From NCBI RefSeq assembly GCF_039634365.2, contig NZ_CP155079.2, positions 2,976,001 to 3,040,000 of the forward strand: a DNA stretch of 64,000 nt, given 5' to 3'. How positions within the stretch are numbered: the stretch's first letter is position 1; every line of letters starts with the position of its first letter. Below, piece after piece: positions 22,030 through 30,971 of the stretch. The translations under genes were made by a program, and so were the position numbers. The notes beneath the pieces were generated by a model that was not told the origin of the DNA, did not search any database, and saw only the letters and a list, made by a program, of their open reading frames with translations. The DNA is from Mucilaginibacter sp. PAMB04168 (lineage in GTDB: Bacteria; Bacteroidota; Bacteroidia; Sphingobacteriales; Sphingobacteriaceae).

Positions 22030-22387
22030 AATTGAGTAATTGGTGAGCCAAAAATAAAAAAAGCTATAACATTACCGCGGTAAAAATCTGCATAAATAAC
22101 TGCCTGATAGGCAATTACAAATAAATAGATACGCTTTGTAAATCGAAATTAAAAAGGTGGCGAACTGACATTCAACTGATTACATTTTAATTTAGAAAAT
22201 CAGCGCGTAAAAGCAATACGGTTCATGCACAAGCAAAATAAATTTTGTTGTACATCATATGTGTAGTCTTGTATTCCTTTAGCTGTTTTTGTTCTCAAAA
22301 AGCATGTTATTTATGCAAATTTTCTTGCTGTATAAACCATTTTGCTGTTATATTTACCTATCCAATTATAACAATCAATCAATATTT
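22030..22387. promoter_or_regulatory. Divergent intergenic region between the GH5 and PL6 genes
   Basis: This 358-nt AT-rich stretch has no credible gene. On the minus strand TATTTTTG (22056-22049) lies 20 nt before the GH5 start and matches the -7 consensus. On the plus strand no clear element was found for the PL6 gene. An in-frame upstream start for PL6 at 22289 would add 33 residues without similarity to a signal peptide. Confidence 0.35.
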
Positions 22388-23560
22388 ATGAAGAAATTAG
22401 TTACCGGCATAGCCATGCTGTTAACCGGCTATGCGGGCTTTGCTGCTGATTATTTTGTTAAAAGTGAAAAAGAGTTTACCGAAGCTGATAAACACGCTAT
22501 TGCGGGCGATAACATTATCATAGCTAATGGGAGCTATGCGCCTTGGGCCGTAAAATCTACAGCCAATGGTAGTGCTTTGCGGCCAATTGTTATCAAAGCT
22601 CAGGATGCCGGAAAGGTTATATTTAGCGGAGAGGTTACACAAACCATATTTAAAATCACCGGAAATTACATGCATTTGCAGGGTCTAAACTTCAATAACT
22701 GTATTTTAAATAAAGCTAATGGCAAAAACGGACTGCTTATTGACTTAAACAACACCAAGCATTCACGAATCACCAACTGCACTTTCCAAAAGAACAGCGC
22801 TAAGGTCCAATTTATGCCGCTGGTCATTATATCTGGCGAAGGAGAGCACAATCAGGTTGATCATTGCAGCTTCATCAGCAACCAGGATGAACAGGATCTG
22901 CAGGTACAAATCAATAGTCCCAAATTCCCAACATATACCCTTATAAACGACAACTTATTCAGCGATAAGTATAAGGTAAGCTGGAAAGTTTTTAACGGCG
23001 GTGAATGTGTGCAAATTGGTCAGGATCCGGTTTTAAAGGGAACGGCAATGGCTAAGGCAACCGTACGTAACAACCGGTTCATACGCTGTAATGGCGAAGG
23101 CGAAGTAATAAGCAACAAAAGCAGTGGCAACAACTATACAAACAATTATTTCGAAGACTGCCAGGGCGAGCTGGTTATGCGTGGCGGGCATGATTGCGTA
23201 ATTGACAGTAATCAGATAAAAGGTGGTACGGGCGGCATACGCATAAACGGTAGCGGGCATGTTATTACAAATAACACTATCTCCGGTGTGCGAACCGGAA
23301 TAAGGCTGATGTATGGCATGTCAAAAGGAAAAACGGAAACTGGATTTTATGTGGCTGCTACTAATTGTGTAATCAGTAACAATCACATCAGCAAGGCTGA
23401 TGTGGGCATCTTGGTAGGCGACAATAAGAACCAAGATTGGACGGGCAAGTTTGACACCAATAAGTACCCATCACGCGTAATACAGGATATACCTCCGGCT
23501 GACAACCAGTTCAAAAACAATAATTTTACCGACACTAAACAGACTATTGTATATAAATAA
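22388..23560 (+). CDS. Polysaccharide lyase family 6 (alginate lyase / chondroitinase-B-like)
   Basis: About 390 residues starting MKKLVTGIAMLLTGYAGFAA, a clear signal peptide. The rest is a parallel beta-helix with asparagine-rich turns. Two conserved PL6 catalytic features are visible: the base Lys in EVISNKSSGN, and the acid Arg in LVMRGGHD about 20 residues later. PL6 enzymes cleave alginate or dermatan/chondroitin by beta-elimination. It is of one-domain length. With GH88 and alginate-lyase-fold proteins nearby, it supports a uronic-acid polymer as substrate. The ATG at 22388 is chosen because the signal peptide starts there. Confidence 0.88.
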   Translation: MKKLVTGIAMLLTGYAGFAADYFVKSEKEFTEADKHAIAGDNIIIANGSYAPWAVKSTANGSALRPIVIKAQDAGKVIFSGEVTQTIFKITGNYMHLQGLNFNNCILNKANGKNGLLIDLNNTKHSRITNCTFQKNSAKVQFMPLVIISGEGEHNQVDHCSFISNQDEQDLQVQINSPKFPTYTLINDNLFSDKYKVSWKVFNGGECVQIGQDPVLKGTAMAKATVRNNRFIRCNGEGEVISNKSSGNNYTNNYFEDCQGELVMRGGHDCVIDSNQIKGGTGGIRINGSGHVITNNTISGVRTGIRLMYGMSKGKTETGFYVAATNCVISNNHISKADVGILVGDNKNQDWTGKFDTNKYPSRVIQDIPPADNQFKNNNFTDTKQTIVYK

Positions 23561-23565
23561 AAATG

Positions 23566-23596
23566 CGCTTAAAGGGCACTTAAGACGTTTTTTTTT
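23566..23596 (+). terminator. Terminator after the PL6 gene
   Basis: The arms cgcttaa and ttaagacg (one bulged A) enclose a 7-nt loop and are followed by nine T residues. It starts 6 nt after the PL6 stop. A second, weaker ccctac/gtaggg hairpin follows near 23610-23633. Confidence 0.55.
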
Positions 23597-23752
23597 GAAA
23601 AAGCAGAGACCCTACTCAGAGCAAAGTGTAGGGCGTTTTATATATATTTGAATACAATTATAACCAAGCCGCTGTTAGTTTTATTTTCCTGAAAATGCAC
23701 CTGCGTTATAGGTCAATTTACTGTGGAACGATCCGGCTATCTGGAAATTTAT

Positions 23753-25702
23753 ATGATCAAACTTCTACCATTAAATATAGGTAACGGCCCTTACTTAGCG
23801 CTAAAAAACATTGCGCTAACCATGCTATTGGCACTACTTACCACTTCGCTTTTTGCCCAAAAAGTGCTGAATGTAGACAGTACCATAAGGCAGCACAAGT
23901 TCACACTAAATGAGGTTGATTACCTGGAAGATGCATCTGATAAGCTAACCTTTGCAGATGTTATAAAAACTGATTTGGCTAGTCGTTTTAAAGCTAATAG
24001 CTTATACTATCCAAACAACAAAAACCGCTCATCAACTTATTGGTACCGTGTAAAGGTACGTTTTGATCGGTCGGCAGCAGACAAAGCCTCCTTGTTCGAG
24101 TTCTTTGACCAAACTACAGATGAAGTTACGGCTTACATCCCCGACGCACAAGGCCTTTATTCTATGAGTAAAGCTGGTGCAAAAATAGACTTTGACAGCC
24201 GCTTATATCAGCACAAAAACTTCGAGTTCCTGATTAAAAACCCATCGGCGGGCGAGTATACCTATTACTTTAAACTCAAATCCCGGAATCTGGTCAATGT
24301 AATTATTGTGTACCGCACACTCGATTACTTCATACACTATGCACTAAACGAGTACCTAACTTTCGGGCTATTTTATGGTATGGTGCTCATTTTTTGTTTC
24401 CACAACCTGCTCATGTTTATGGCGGTAAAACGCCGTCAGTACTTGTACTACGTATTTTATGTTTTAAGCGTGGGGCTGTATGAGATGTGTGTGGATGGTA
24501 TAGCGTTCCAGTACCTCTGGCCAAATACGCCTGCCGTAAACGATTTTGCTTATGGAACCGCGTTGTACCTGCTCAGTATGTTCGCGCTCATATTCACCAA
24601 AGAGCTGTTGCAGGTTAAACACAGGGCCAGGCGTCTTTACAAGCTCATTAATTATGCACTGGTTTTGCGTACAGCCTTCTTTCTGGTGTGTTTGTTTGTC
24701 GATAAAAGTTTATTCATTTATAAGTTTGTTGAGTTTATACCACTTTCTATAGCGTTTATTACTGGTATACGCATTTATCGTAACGGCTTTAAGCCCGCTC
24801 GGTTCTTTGTGTTAGCTTATGCCTTTCTATTCACAGGCTTTGTAATTAAAGCGGTATCGGCGTTAGGATATTCATGGCTTATGCCATCGGTAGTAGGCTA
24901 TTACAGCCTTAGTTTTTGCTTCGTAATTGAGATGGTCTTACTATCCTTTGCAATTGGCGATCAGGTACGCATCCTTCGCAAAGAGAAAGACGCAGCGCAA
25001 GACGAAACCATTAAGCAAATGCACATTAATAGTGAGCTGAAGGATTCCATAAACCAGGAACTTGAGCGTCAGGTTAAAGTACGCACGAGAGAAGTGGTTG
25101 AAAAATCTAAAGAGATACTGGAGCAATCTAAAGTTATCGAAGAGCAAAACGAGCAGCTGATCAGTATCAATCACTTACTGGAACAGCAGGCGTCTGAAAT
25201 AACGCGAATGAATGTACTGCTCGAGAAAGACAACATTCAGCTCAAAACCAATATAGATAAGGTTACAGATGCACGAGTACTATCTGCCGAACTAAATTTC
25301 GAGGAGTTCAGCGCTAAGTACCCCGACCAGGAAACCTGTTATAAGTTTCTATCTGAATTGAAATGGAAAAACGGCTATCAATGCACCCGCTGCAGCCATA
25401 CCTCCTATTGCGCAGGCCGGGTACCCTACAGCCGTCGTTGTACCAAATGCAGCTATGAGGAATCGGCCTTACATAATACTATCTTCCAAAACAACCGTAT
25501 TCCTATAAACAAAGCTTTTTACCTGGTTTACTTAATCTACAGTAGTAAAGGCACAATCTCATCACATCAATTGTCGGATAAACTAGGCATAAGGCAAAGC
25601 ACTTGCTGGGCCTATGCCATCCGCATTAAAAAAGCTATGCAGGAGCAAAAGCGCTCGCGTAAAAAAGATGCACCGCAAGGATGGAGTACGTTAGTATTGT
25701 AG
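23753..25702 (+). CDS. 7TMR-DISM membrane receptor fused to an IS1595-type zinc ribbon and helix-turn-helix
   Basis: About 649 residues from the ATG at 23753 (MIKLLPLN); a GTG at 23723 is less likely. A signal peptide ends near FAQK. An extracellular sandwich domain of the 7TMR-DISM type follows (about 40-185), then seven helices (about 195-405) and a long coiled coil (about 405-505). The C-terminus is unlike a kinase. It contains a zinc ribbon with CxxC pairs at Cys544/547 and Cys563/566, preceded by ELKWKNGYQCTRC, and a winged/HTH segment (ISSHQLSDKLGIRQSTCWAY, about 602-621). Both match the N-terminal DNA-binding part of IS1595-family transposases. The DDE catalytic domain is absent; the protein ends about 30 residues later. 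It probably links ligand sensing to nucleic-acid binding. It lies between the PL6 and GH2 genes. Confidence 0.8.
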   Translation: MIKLLPLNIGNGPYLALKNIALTMLLALLTTSLFAQKVLNVDSTIRQHKFTLNEVDYLEDASDKLTFADVIKTDLASRFKANSLYYPNNKNRSSTYWYRVKVRFDRSAADKASLFEFFDQTTDEVTAYIPDAQGLYSMSKAGAKIDFDSRLYQHKNFEFLIKNPSAGEYTYYFKLKSRNLVNVIIVYRTLDYFIHYALNEYLTFGLFYGMVLIFCFHNLLMFMAVKRRQYLYYVFYVLSVGLYEMCVDGIAFQYLWPNTPAVNDFAYGTALYLLSMFALIFTKELLQVKHRARRLYKLINYALVLRTAFFLVCLFVDKSLFIYKFVEFIPLSIAFITGIRIYRNGFKPARFFVLAYAFLFTGFVIKAVSALGYSWLMPSVVGYYSLSFCFVIEMVLLSFAIGDQVRILRKEKDAAQDETIKQMHINSELKDSINQELERQVKVRTREVVEKSKEILEQSKVIEEQNEQLISINHLLEQQASEITRMNVLLEKDNIQLKTNIDKVTDARVLSAELNFEEFSAKYPDQETCYKFLSELKWKNGYQCTRCSHTSYCAGRVPYSRRCTKCSYEESALHNTIFQNNRIPINKAFYLVYLIYSSKGTISSHQLSDKLGIRQSTCWAYAIRIKKAMQEQKRSRKKDAPQGWSTLVL

Positions 25703-26025
25703 CTTTTTTGCCGATGGACAAGATTGGATATTCAATTATACGATGTGTCTGAAGCGTATTTTGGAGTTAAAACTTTTCTATTACTCGAAAAAGCTTATAC
25801 ACTCATTAACAGCGCATTGATCTTTATTGGGTACATGAGAGCGAAGCGTATTAAACGTTATATAATACACTATATATCAATAATTTAAGTTATTAAAAAG
25901 CTTGAATTTCTACCTGCTATGCAATACATTTACGGTTCAAAACAACAAGTTATTACCCAGCAGCTGCTTGGTAATCAGTAAAATCTATGCAATTAAACCG
26001 TCAGCCTGCTCCATACCGTTCATTT
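25703..26025 (+). promoter_or_regulatory. Intergenic region ahead of the GH2-uxuA operon with candidate promoter
   Basis: This 323-nt region carries no credible gene. A TTG at 25902-25904 and TACATTTA at 25925-25932, spaced by 20 nt, resemble the -33/-7 promoter of Bacteroidota with one mismatch at the last -7 base. This would give a leader of about 85 nt before the GH2 ATG at 26026. Confidence 0.35.
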
Positions 26026-28491
26026 ATGATAAAAAAGCTTCTTACCACTATCATCTGCTTAATGATACTACATGTTGGATATGGCCAGCAAGCCAGACGC
26101 CTAAACAACAACTGGGAATTTTTAAGACAGGATTTAGGCGGCATATGGGAATCGGTTAGGCCGGTAACCCAGGGCAATCCCGAAAGTGTTCCGCTATGGA
26201 AAACAGTAACTCTTCCGCACTGCTTTAACGCCAGCGATGCCGTTGATCCGGATGTAAATTATTACCAGGGGCCGGGTTGGTATCGTACAATGCTTGATAT
26301 TAAGAACCCTTATGCCGACGGACGCACACTGCTTCACTTTGAGGGTGCCGGGCAAAAAACCGATGTATACGTGTACACAACAAAAGTAGCTTCTCATTTA
26401 GGCGGTTATGACGAGTGGACTGCAGATATTACAGAAGCCGTTGAAGCCTTTAAAAAGACAGAGGCTTATCAGAAACAGTTTAAGGGCAAAATACCGCTGT
26501 CTATCCGTTGTGACAATTCACGCAATTTGGAGACCATACCGTCACAGTTATCAGACTTTAACGTTTATGGTGGTTTGTACAGGTATCTAAATCTGATTTA
26601 CCAGCCGGCCGTGGCAATTGATAAGATTTTTGCAACACCAACATTAACCAATACCTTTAAGACAGGGTGGATAAATGTAAAAGGAAACTTTTATTTGCCT
26701 AAGCAAAATGGCCATGTAAACGGAGGGGTAAAACTTACCGATGCAGCCGGAAAAACTATTGCGAGTGATAATTATTCCATTAATTCGGTGGGCAGTGACA
26801 AACAGCCACTAAGCAAGCTAGAAATAAGCAGGCCTCATTTATGGACTACCGCTGATCCGTACTTGTACACCTTGCAGGTAACTGCCACAGCAAACGGCCA
26901 GACATATACTAAAACTGAAAAGATAGGCTTTCGCAATTTCGAGTTTAAAGAGCATGGTCCGTTTTACTTGAATGGAAAGCGCTTATTACTGCGAGGCACC
27001 CACAGACATGAGGATCATGCAGGTGTGGCTGCAGCGATGACGGAGGAAATGATGAAGCGGGAGATGCAACAAATGAAGGATATGGGTGTCAACTTCATCA
27101 GGTTGGGCCACTACCAGCAATCACGCATTATTTTAAACCTTTGCGATAGCCTGGGCATATTAGTTTGGGAAGAAGAACCTTGGTGTAGAGGAGGTTTAGG
27201 TGGTACGGCCTATCAGAACCAGGCCCGGCAAATGATGACCAATATGATAGAACAGCATTACAATCATCCATCCATCATACTCTGGGGGTTAGGCAATGAA
27301 AACGACTGGGAAGGCGATTTCCCAGAATTTGATAAACAAAAGATCAGGACGTTTATGAAAGAACAGAACGATCTTTCGCACCGGCTTGACTCCACCCGCT
27401 TAACTTCAATACGCCGTTGCGATTTTTGCAAGGATATACCGGATGTATATTCGCCGTCAATATGGGCTGGCTGGTACCGCGGCAAGTACGCTGAATATAA
27501 ACAGGTAAGTCAGGACGAATTTAATAAAGTGGATCGCTTTTTCCATGCGGAATGGGGCGGCGATAGCCATGCAGGCCGGCATTCAGAAAATCCGGAAGGT
27601 TTTTTAGATATAAAATCGGGAGTTGGTGCCGACGAGCGACTTGGGGATGCATCGCTGAAAGGTGGCGACCCACGTGTATCACGTGATGGCGATTGGAGCG
27701 AAAGCTATATTGTTAATTTATTCGACTGGCACCTCAAAGAACAGGAAACCATGCCTTGGCTAAGCGGCTCAGCCTTTTGGGTTTTTAAAGATTTTTCAAC
27801 ACCCGTTCGACCGGATAATCCTGTACCCTATATGAATCAAAAAGGCGTTGTAGAGCGCGATGGTACACCGAAAGAGTCTTATTATGTATTTCAATCATAC
27901 TGGACAGAGAAGCCCATGGTTCATATATATGGCCATAGCTGGCCAGTTAGATGGGGCACCACAACCCAGCAGAAAACGGTAAAGGTGTATTCTAATTGTG
28001 ATGAAGCCGAGTTGTTTGTAAACGGCAAAAGCTATGGTGTTAAAAAACGCAACAGCCAAGACTTTCCGGCTGCAGGATTGCGTTGGCAAGTTAATCTGGC
28101 GAGCGGAAACAATGCCCTTAAAGTGGTAGCTAAAAAGGGCAAGGTTACGGTAACTGATCAAATAACCCAAACATTCCAAACCCAGCAATGGGGCAAGCCC
28201 GCTAAATTAGTTGTAGAACAAATTGCTGATGATAACGGTGTTGTGAACGCGCAGGTAAAAGTGCTGGACAGCAATAATGTACAATGCCTCGACGCAGCAA
28301 ATTGGATAGACTTTGCCATGGCTGGTGATGGCGTGATGTTAGACAATATGGGCACATCAGGCGGCTCGCGTAAAGTGCAAGCATACAATGGCAGGGCCAC
28401 AATTAAGCTAGACACCAAAAAGGGCAAAAGTATTTTAAGCGTAAAATCACCCGGATTGCCAACAGTATTCTTAAATTTAGCCGGCAAATAA
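26026..28491 (+). CDS. Glycoside hydrolase family 2, possibly beta-glucuronidase
   Basis: About 821 residues starting MIKKLLTTIICLMILHVGYGQQ, a signal peptide; the upstream in-frame ATG at 25987 only adds non-signal sequence. A sugar-binding jelly roll (about 25-190), an Ig-like domain (about 195-305) and the TIM barrel (about 305-620) follow. The predicted acid/base is Glu425 in GLGNENDW, and the nucleophile is Glu509 in FHAEWGG. After the barrel, MNQKGVVERDGTPKESYY places Asn604-x-Lys606 where beta-glucuronidases carry the NxK motif that holds the uronate carboxylate. Some other GH2 enzymes share similar sequence here, so beta-galactosidase is not excluded. It is followed by uxuA after 22 nt, and glucuronate is the precursor of the UxuA substrate. 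Confidence 0.85.
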   Translation: MIKKLLTTIICLMILHVGYGQQARRLNNNWEFLRQDLGGIWESVRPVTQGNPESVPLWKTVTLPHCFNASDAVDPDVNYYQGPGWYRTMLDIKNPYADGRTLLHFEGAGQKTDVYVYTTKVASHLGGYDEWTADITEAVEAFKKTEAYQKQFKGKIPLSIRCDNSRNLETIPSQLSDFNVYGGLYRYLNLIYQPAVAIDKIFATPTLTNTFKTGWINVKGNFYLPKQNGHVNGGVKLTDAAGKTIASDNYSINSVGSDKQPLSKLEISRPHLWTTADPYLYTLQVTATANGQTYTKTEKIGFRNFEFKEHGPFYLNGKRLLLRGTHRHEDHAGVAAAMTEEMMKREMQQMKDMGVNFIRLGHYQQSRIILNLCDSLGILVWEEEPWCRGGLGGTAYQNQARQMMTNMIEQHYNHPSIILWGLGNENDWEGDFPEFDKQKIRTFMKEQNDLSHRLDSTRLTSIRRCDFCKDIPDVYSPSIWAGWYRGKYAEYKQVSQDEFNKVDRFFHAEWGGDSHAGRHSENPEGFLDIKSGVGADERLGDASLKGGDPRVSRDGDWSESYIVNLFDWHLKEQETMPWLSGSAFWVFKDFSTPVRPDNPVPYMNQKGVVERDGTPKESYYVFQSYWTEKPMVHIYGHSWPVRWGTTTQQKTVKVYSNCDEAELFVNGKSYGVKKRNSQDFPAAGLRWQVNLASGNNALKVVAKKGKVTVTDQITQTFQTQQWGKPAKLVVEQIADDNGVVNAQVKVLDSNNVQCLDAANWIDFAMAGDGVMLDNMGTSGGSRKVQAYNGRATIKLDTKKGKSILSVKSPGLPTVFLNLAGK

Positions 28492-28513
28492 CACTAATAT
28501 CCTATAAACAACA

Positions 28514-29701
28514 ATGAGTTTAGAACAAACATGGCGCTGGTACGGCCCTAACGATCCGGTTTCATTGGCAGATGTACGACAGGCTGGTGCGACGGGCGTG
28601 GTATCAGCACTGCACCACATTTCAAACGGGCAGGTATGGCCAATAGACGAGATTCAGAAACGCAAAGCCATCATAGAAGAGGCCGGTTTAACCTGGTCTG
28701 TAGTTGAAAGCGTACCGGTACACGAAGACATTAAGAAAAGAACCGGCAACTATGAGCAATATATTGAAAACTATAAGCAATCCCTGCTTAACTTAGGTCA
28801 ATGCGGTATTGATATTGTTTGCTACAACTTTATGCCGGTACTTGACTGGACGCGTACCGATCTGGATTATCCACAACCAGATGGCTCAACGGCTTTACGG
28901 TTTGATGTAACGGCCTTTGCCGCGTTTGAACTATACTTATTGAAACGCCCGGGCGCAGAAGAGACATATACACCTGAGCAACAAACGGCGGCGAAAGCCT
29001 ACTTGGACGGCTTGTCTGACGAGGATAAAACCAAGCTGGTTAAGAACATTATAGCTGGCTTGCCTGGCGCTGAAGAAGGTTATACGGTGGAGCAGTTTCT
29101 GGATGTGCTATCGTCATACAATCATATAGACGATCAGGCACTTAAAGCCAACCTATATCATTTCTTGCAACAGGTAATTCCAGCAGCAGAGCAAGCTGGT
29201 GTACTAATGTGCATTCACCCCGATGATCCTCCCTACCCTATTTTGGGCTTACCAAGGGTGGTAAGTACCGAGGCTGATATACAGGAGCTTTATGCCGCAG
29301 TTGACAGTTATCACAACGGTTTAACTTTCTGCACCGGTTCATTTGGCGTACGCGCCGATAACGATTTGGCCGGAATGGTTGAGCGTTTGGGTAACCGCAT
29401 TCATTTTATTCACTTACGCGCCACAAAACGAGACGAACTGGGCAATTTCCACGAGGCCGACCATTTGGATGGTGACGTAGACATGTTTGCAGTAATGAAA
29501 GCGCTGGTAACAGAACAGGAGAAACGCCGCGCAGCCGGTGAGAAGCACCTGCGCATGCCCTTCAGACCAGATCATGGGCACAAGATGCTGGATGATTTAC
29601 ATAAGAAGACCAACCCGGGTTACTCGGCCATTGGCCGCCTAAGAGGCCTTGCCGAATTACGTGGACTTGAACTCGGAATCAGACGGTTTATGGAGCGATA
29701 G
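28514..29701 (+). CDS. uxuA: Mannonate dehydratase
   Basis: A 395-residue cytoplasmic enzyme beginning [35 protein letters not shown], the UxuA N-terminus. Metal and substrate residues appear in [16 protein letters not shown], the Cys in [18 protein letters not shown], and [10 protein letters not shown]. UxuA dehydrates D-mannonate to 2-keto-3-deoxygluconate, the step after fructuronate reduction in glucuronate catabolism. No uxaC, uxuB, kdgK or kdgA gene is in the window. It forms an operon with the GH2 gene and ends at a strong bidirectional terminator. Confidence 0.95.
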   Translation: MSLEQTWRWYGPNDPVSLADVRQAGATGVVSALHHISNGQVWPIDEIQKRKAIIEEAGLTWSVVESVPVHEDIKKRTGNYEQYIENYKQSLLNLGQCGIDIVCYNFMPVLDWTRTDLDYPQPDGSTALRFDVTAFAAFELYLLKRPGAEETYTPEQQTAAKAYLDGLSDEDKTKLVKNIIAGLPGAEEGYTVEQFLDVLSSYNHIDDQALKANLYHFLQQVIPAAEQAGVLMCIHPDDPPYPILGLPRVVSTEADIQELYAAVDSYHNGLTFCTGSFGVRADNDLAGMVERLGNRIHFIHLRATKRDELGNFHEADHLDGDVDMFAVMKALVTEQEKRRAAGEKHLRMPFRPDHGHKMLDDLHKKTNPGYSAIGRLRGLAELRGLELGIRRFMER

Positions 29702-29724
29702 AAACCAAAACTGATATCTATAAT

Positions 29725-29757
29725 AAAGCCGGTTTTCAATTATGAAAACCGGCTTTT
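29725..29757. terminator. Bidirectional terminator between uxuA and the GH88 gene
   Basis: A perfect 14-bp stem (arms 29725-29738 and 29743-29756, aaagccggttttca) with a 4-nt loop and T runs on both sides. It sits between two convergent genes, 24 nt after the uxuA stop and 14 nt after the GH88 stop. Confidence 0.85.
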
Positions 29758-29769
29758 CGCTTTTAATAC

Positions 29770-30969
29770 TTATTGTACTATAACAGATTGCCCGTTGGCC
29801 AAGCGGTTTTGGCGTAACAACGCTTCCAGGTAATAATAATCTGCATAACTTATGGGCACATCGATTTCGCTGTTAGCTGGCTTATGGCCGGTGCTGTGCA
29901 GTAGAATAAAGCCCTTACTTTCACCTGGTTTGGCCTGGTAACGCTTGCTAAGGCTATTCATGATGTCGTCGGCTGTTTTTTTGTACTGTTTGCCATTAGA
30001 GCTGTAAGTACTTAGCTCATACATTGCTGAGGCCATCAAAGCAGCTGCCGATGCGTCGCGCGGGGCATTTGGAATGTCGGGCGCGTTAAAATCCCAGTAA
30101 GGCACTTTGTCCTTCGGTAAATTGGGATGGCTAAAAATAAATTTAGCAATTGCTTCGGCCTGTTGCAGGTAAGCCTTGTTCCTGGTTTCGCGATAACATA
30201 GCGTATATCCATACAACCCCCATCCCTGGCCCCTTGCCCAGGCAGATGAATCGGCGTATCCCTGGTGTGTTTGCTTGTGCAAAACAGCACCCGTTTGCGG
30301 ATCATAATCAATCACATGATAAGAGCTATAATCGGGCCTGAAATGGTTCTTCATAGTGGTATTGGCATGGCTTACCGCAATTTTATGAAAAGTAGAATCA
30401 CCGGATAGTTTGGTTGCCTCAAATAATAGTTCCAGATTCATCATATTGTCTATAATAACCGGGAACGGCCAATTTTTGCGGTTATCCCAAGATTTTATGC
30501 AACCTACGATAGGATTAAAGCGGGTCGACAAGGTTTTGGCTGCCTGAATGATAACCTCCTTATAGTGCGCATCTTTAGTTAAACGGTAGCCATTGCCCAC
30601 ACTGCAATAAATTTTAAAGCCCACATCATGTGTACCTTTATCAAATTGCTCAGGCTCTATGTTGGTGGTATATGCTTTAGCGGCAGTAAGCCATTTATTG
30701 TTATGGGTGTACTCATACAAATACCAAAGCTCTCCAGGGAAAAAGCCGCTTACCCAATCTTTAGAAGGGATCATTACCAGCTCGCCAGTGGTGCTCAACG
30801 TTCTTGGTGAAACCGCATTAGGTTTGGTTGACGCTGCTATGGCCGCCGGTATGGCTTTTAGCATTAAATCGGTTTGCTTTTCGGCAAATGGTATTGCTTT
30901 TTTGGCATTATTTTGTGCGTAGCCTGCGGTGGTTAAAAGGCACAACGCAACAGGAATCAGTTTATTCAT
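29770..30969 (-). CDS. Glycoside hydrolase family 88, unsaturated glucuronyl hydrolase
   Basis: A 399-residue secreted protein (signal peptide ending near AGYAQN) with an (alpha/alpha)6 barrel. Family features include KDWVSGFFPGELWYLYE, the two key aspartates Asp115 in THDVGF and Asp174 in IIDNMMNLELL, and DSSAWARGQGWGLYGY. GH88 enzymes hydrate and release the 4,5-unsaturated uronic acid left at the non-reducing end by polysaccharide lyases. It is the last gene of the susC-led operon, 2 nt after a lyase-fold gene, which fits sequential action on lyase products. Confidence 0.92.
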   Translation of the reverse strand: MNKLIPVALCLLTTAGYAQNNAKKAIPFAEKQTDLMLKAIPAAIAASTKPNAVSPRTLSTTGELVMIPSKDWVSGFFPGELWYLYEYTHNNKWLTAAKAYTTNIEPEQFDKGTHDVGFKIYCSVGNGYRLTKDAHYKEVIIQAAKTLSTRFNPIVGCIKSWDNRKNWPFPVIIDNMMNLELLFEATKLSGDSTFHKIAVSHANTTMKNHFRPDYSSYHVIDYDPQTGAVLHKQTHQGYADSSAWARGQGWGLYGYTLCYRETRNKAYLQQAEAIAKFIFSHPNLPKDKVPYWDFNAPDIPNAPRDASAAALMASAMYELSTYSSNGKQYKKTADDIMNSLSKRYQAKPGESKGFILLHSTGHKPANSEIDVPISYADYYYLEALLRQNRLANGQSVIVQ

Positions 30970-30971
30970 AG

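Noticed and set aside
23723..23752. GTG start of the 7TM fusion gene
   Set aside because: The ATG at 23753 begins just before a normal signal peptide; the GTG start puts charged residues ahead of it.
25303..25702. Separate small transposase gene at the end of the 7TM fusion
   Set aside because: No start codon with a ribosome site was seen, and the frame is continuous with the receptor through the coiled coil, so a fusion is the simpler reading. A sequencing frameshift cannot be fully excluded.
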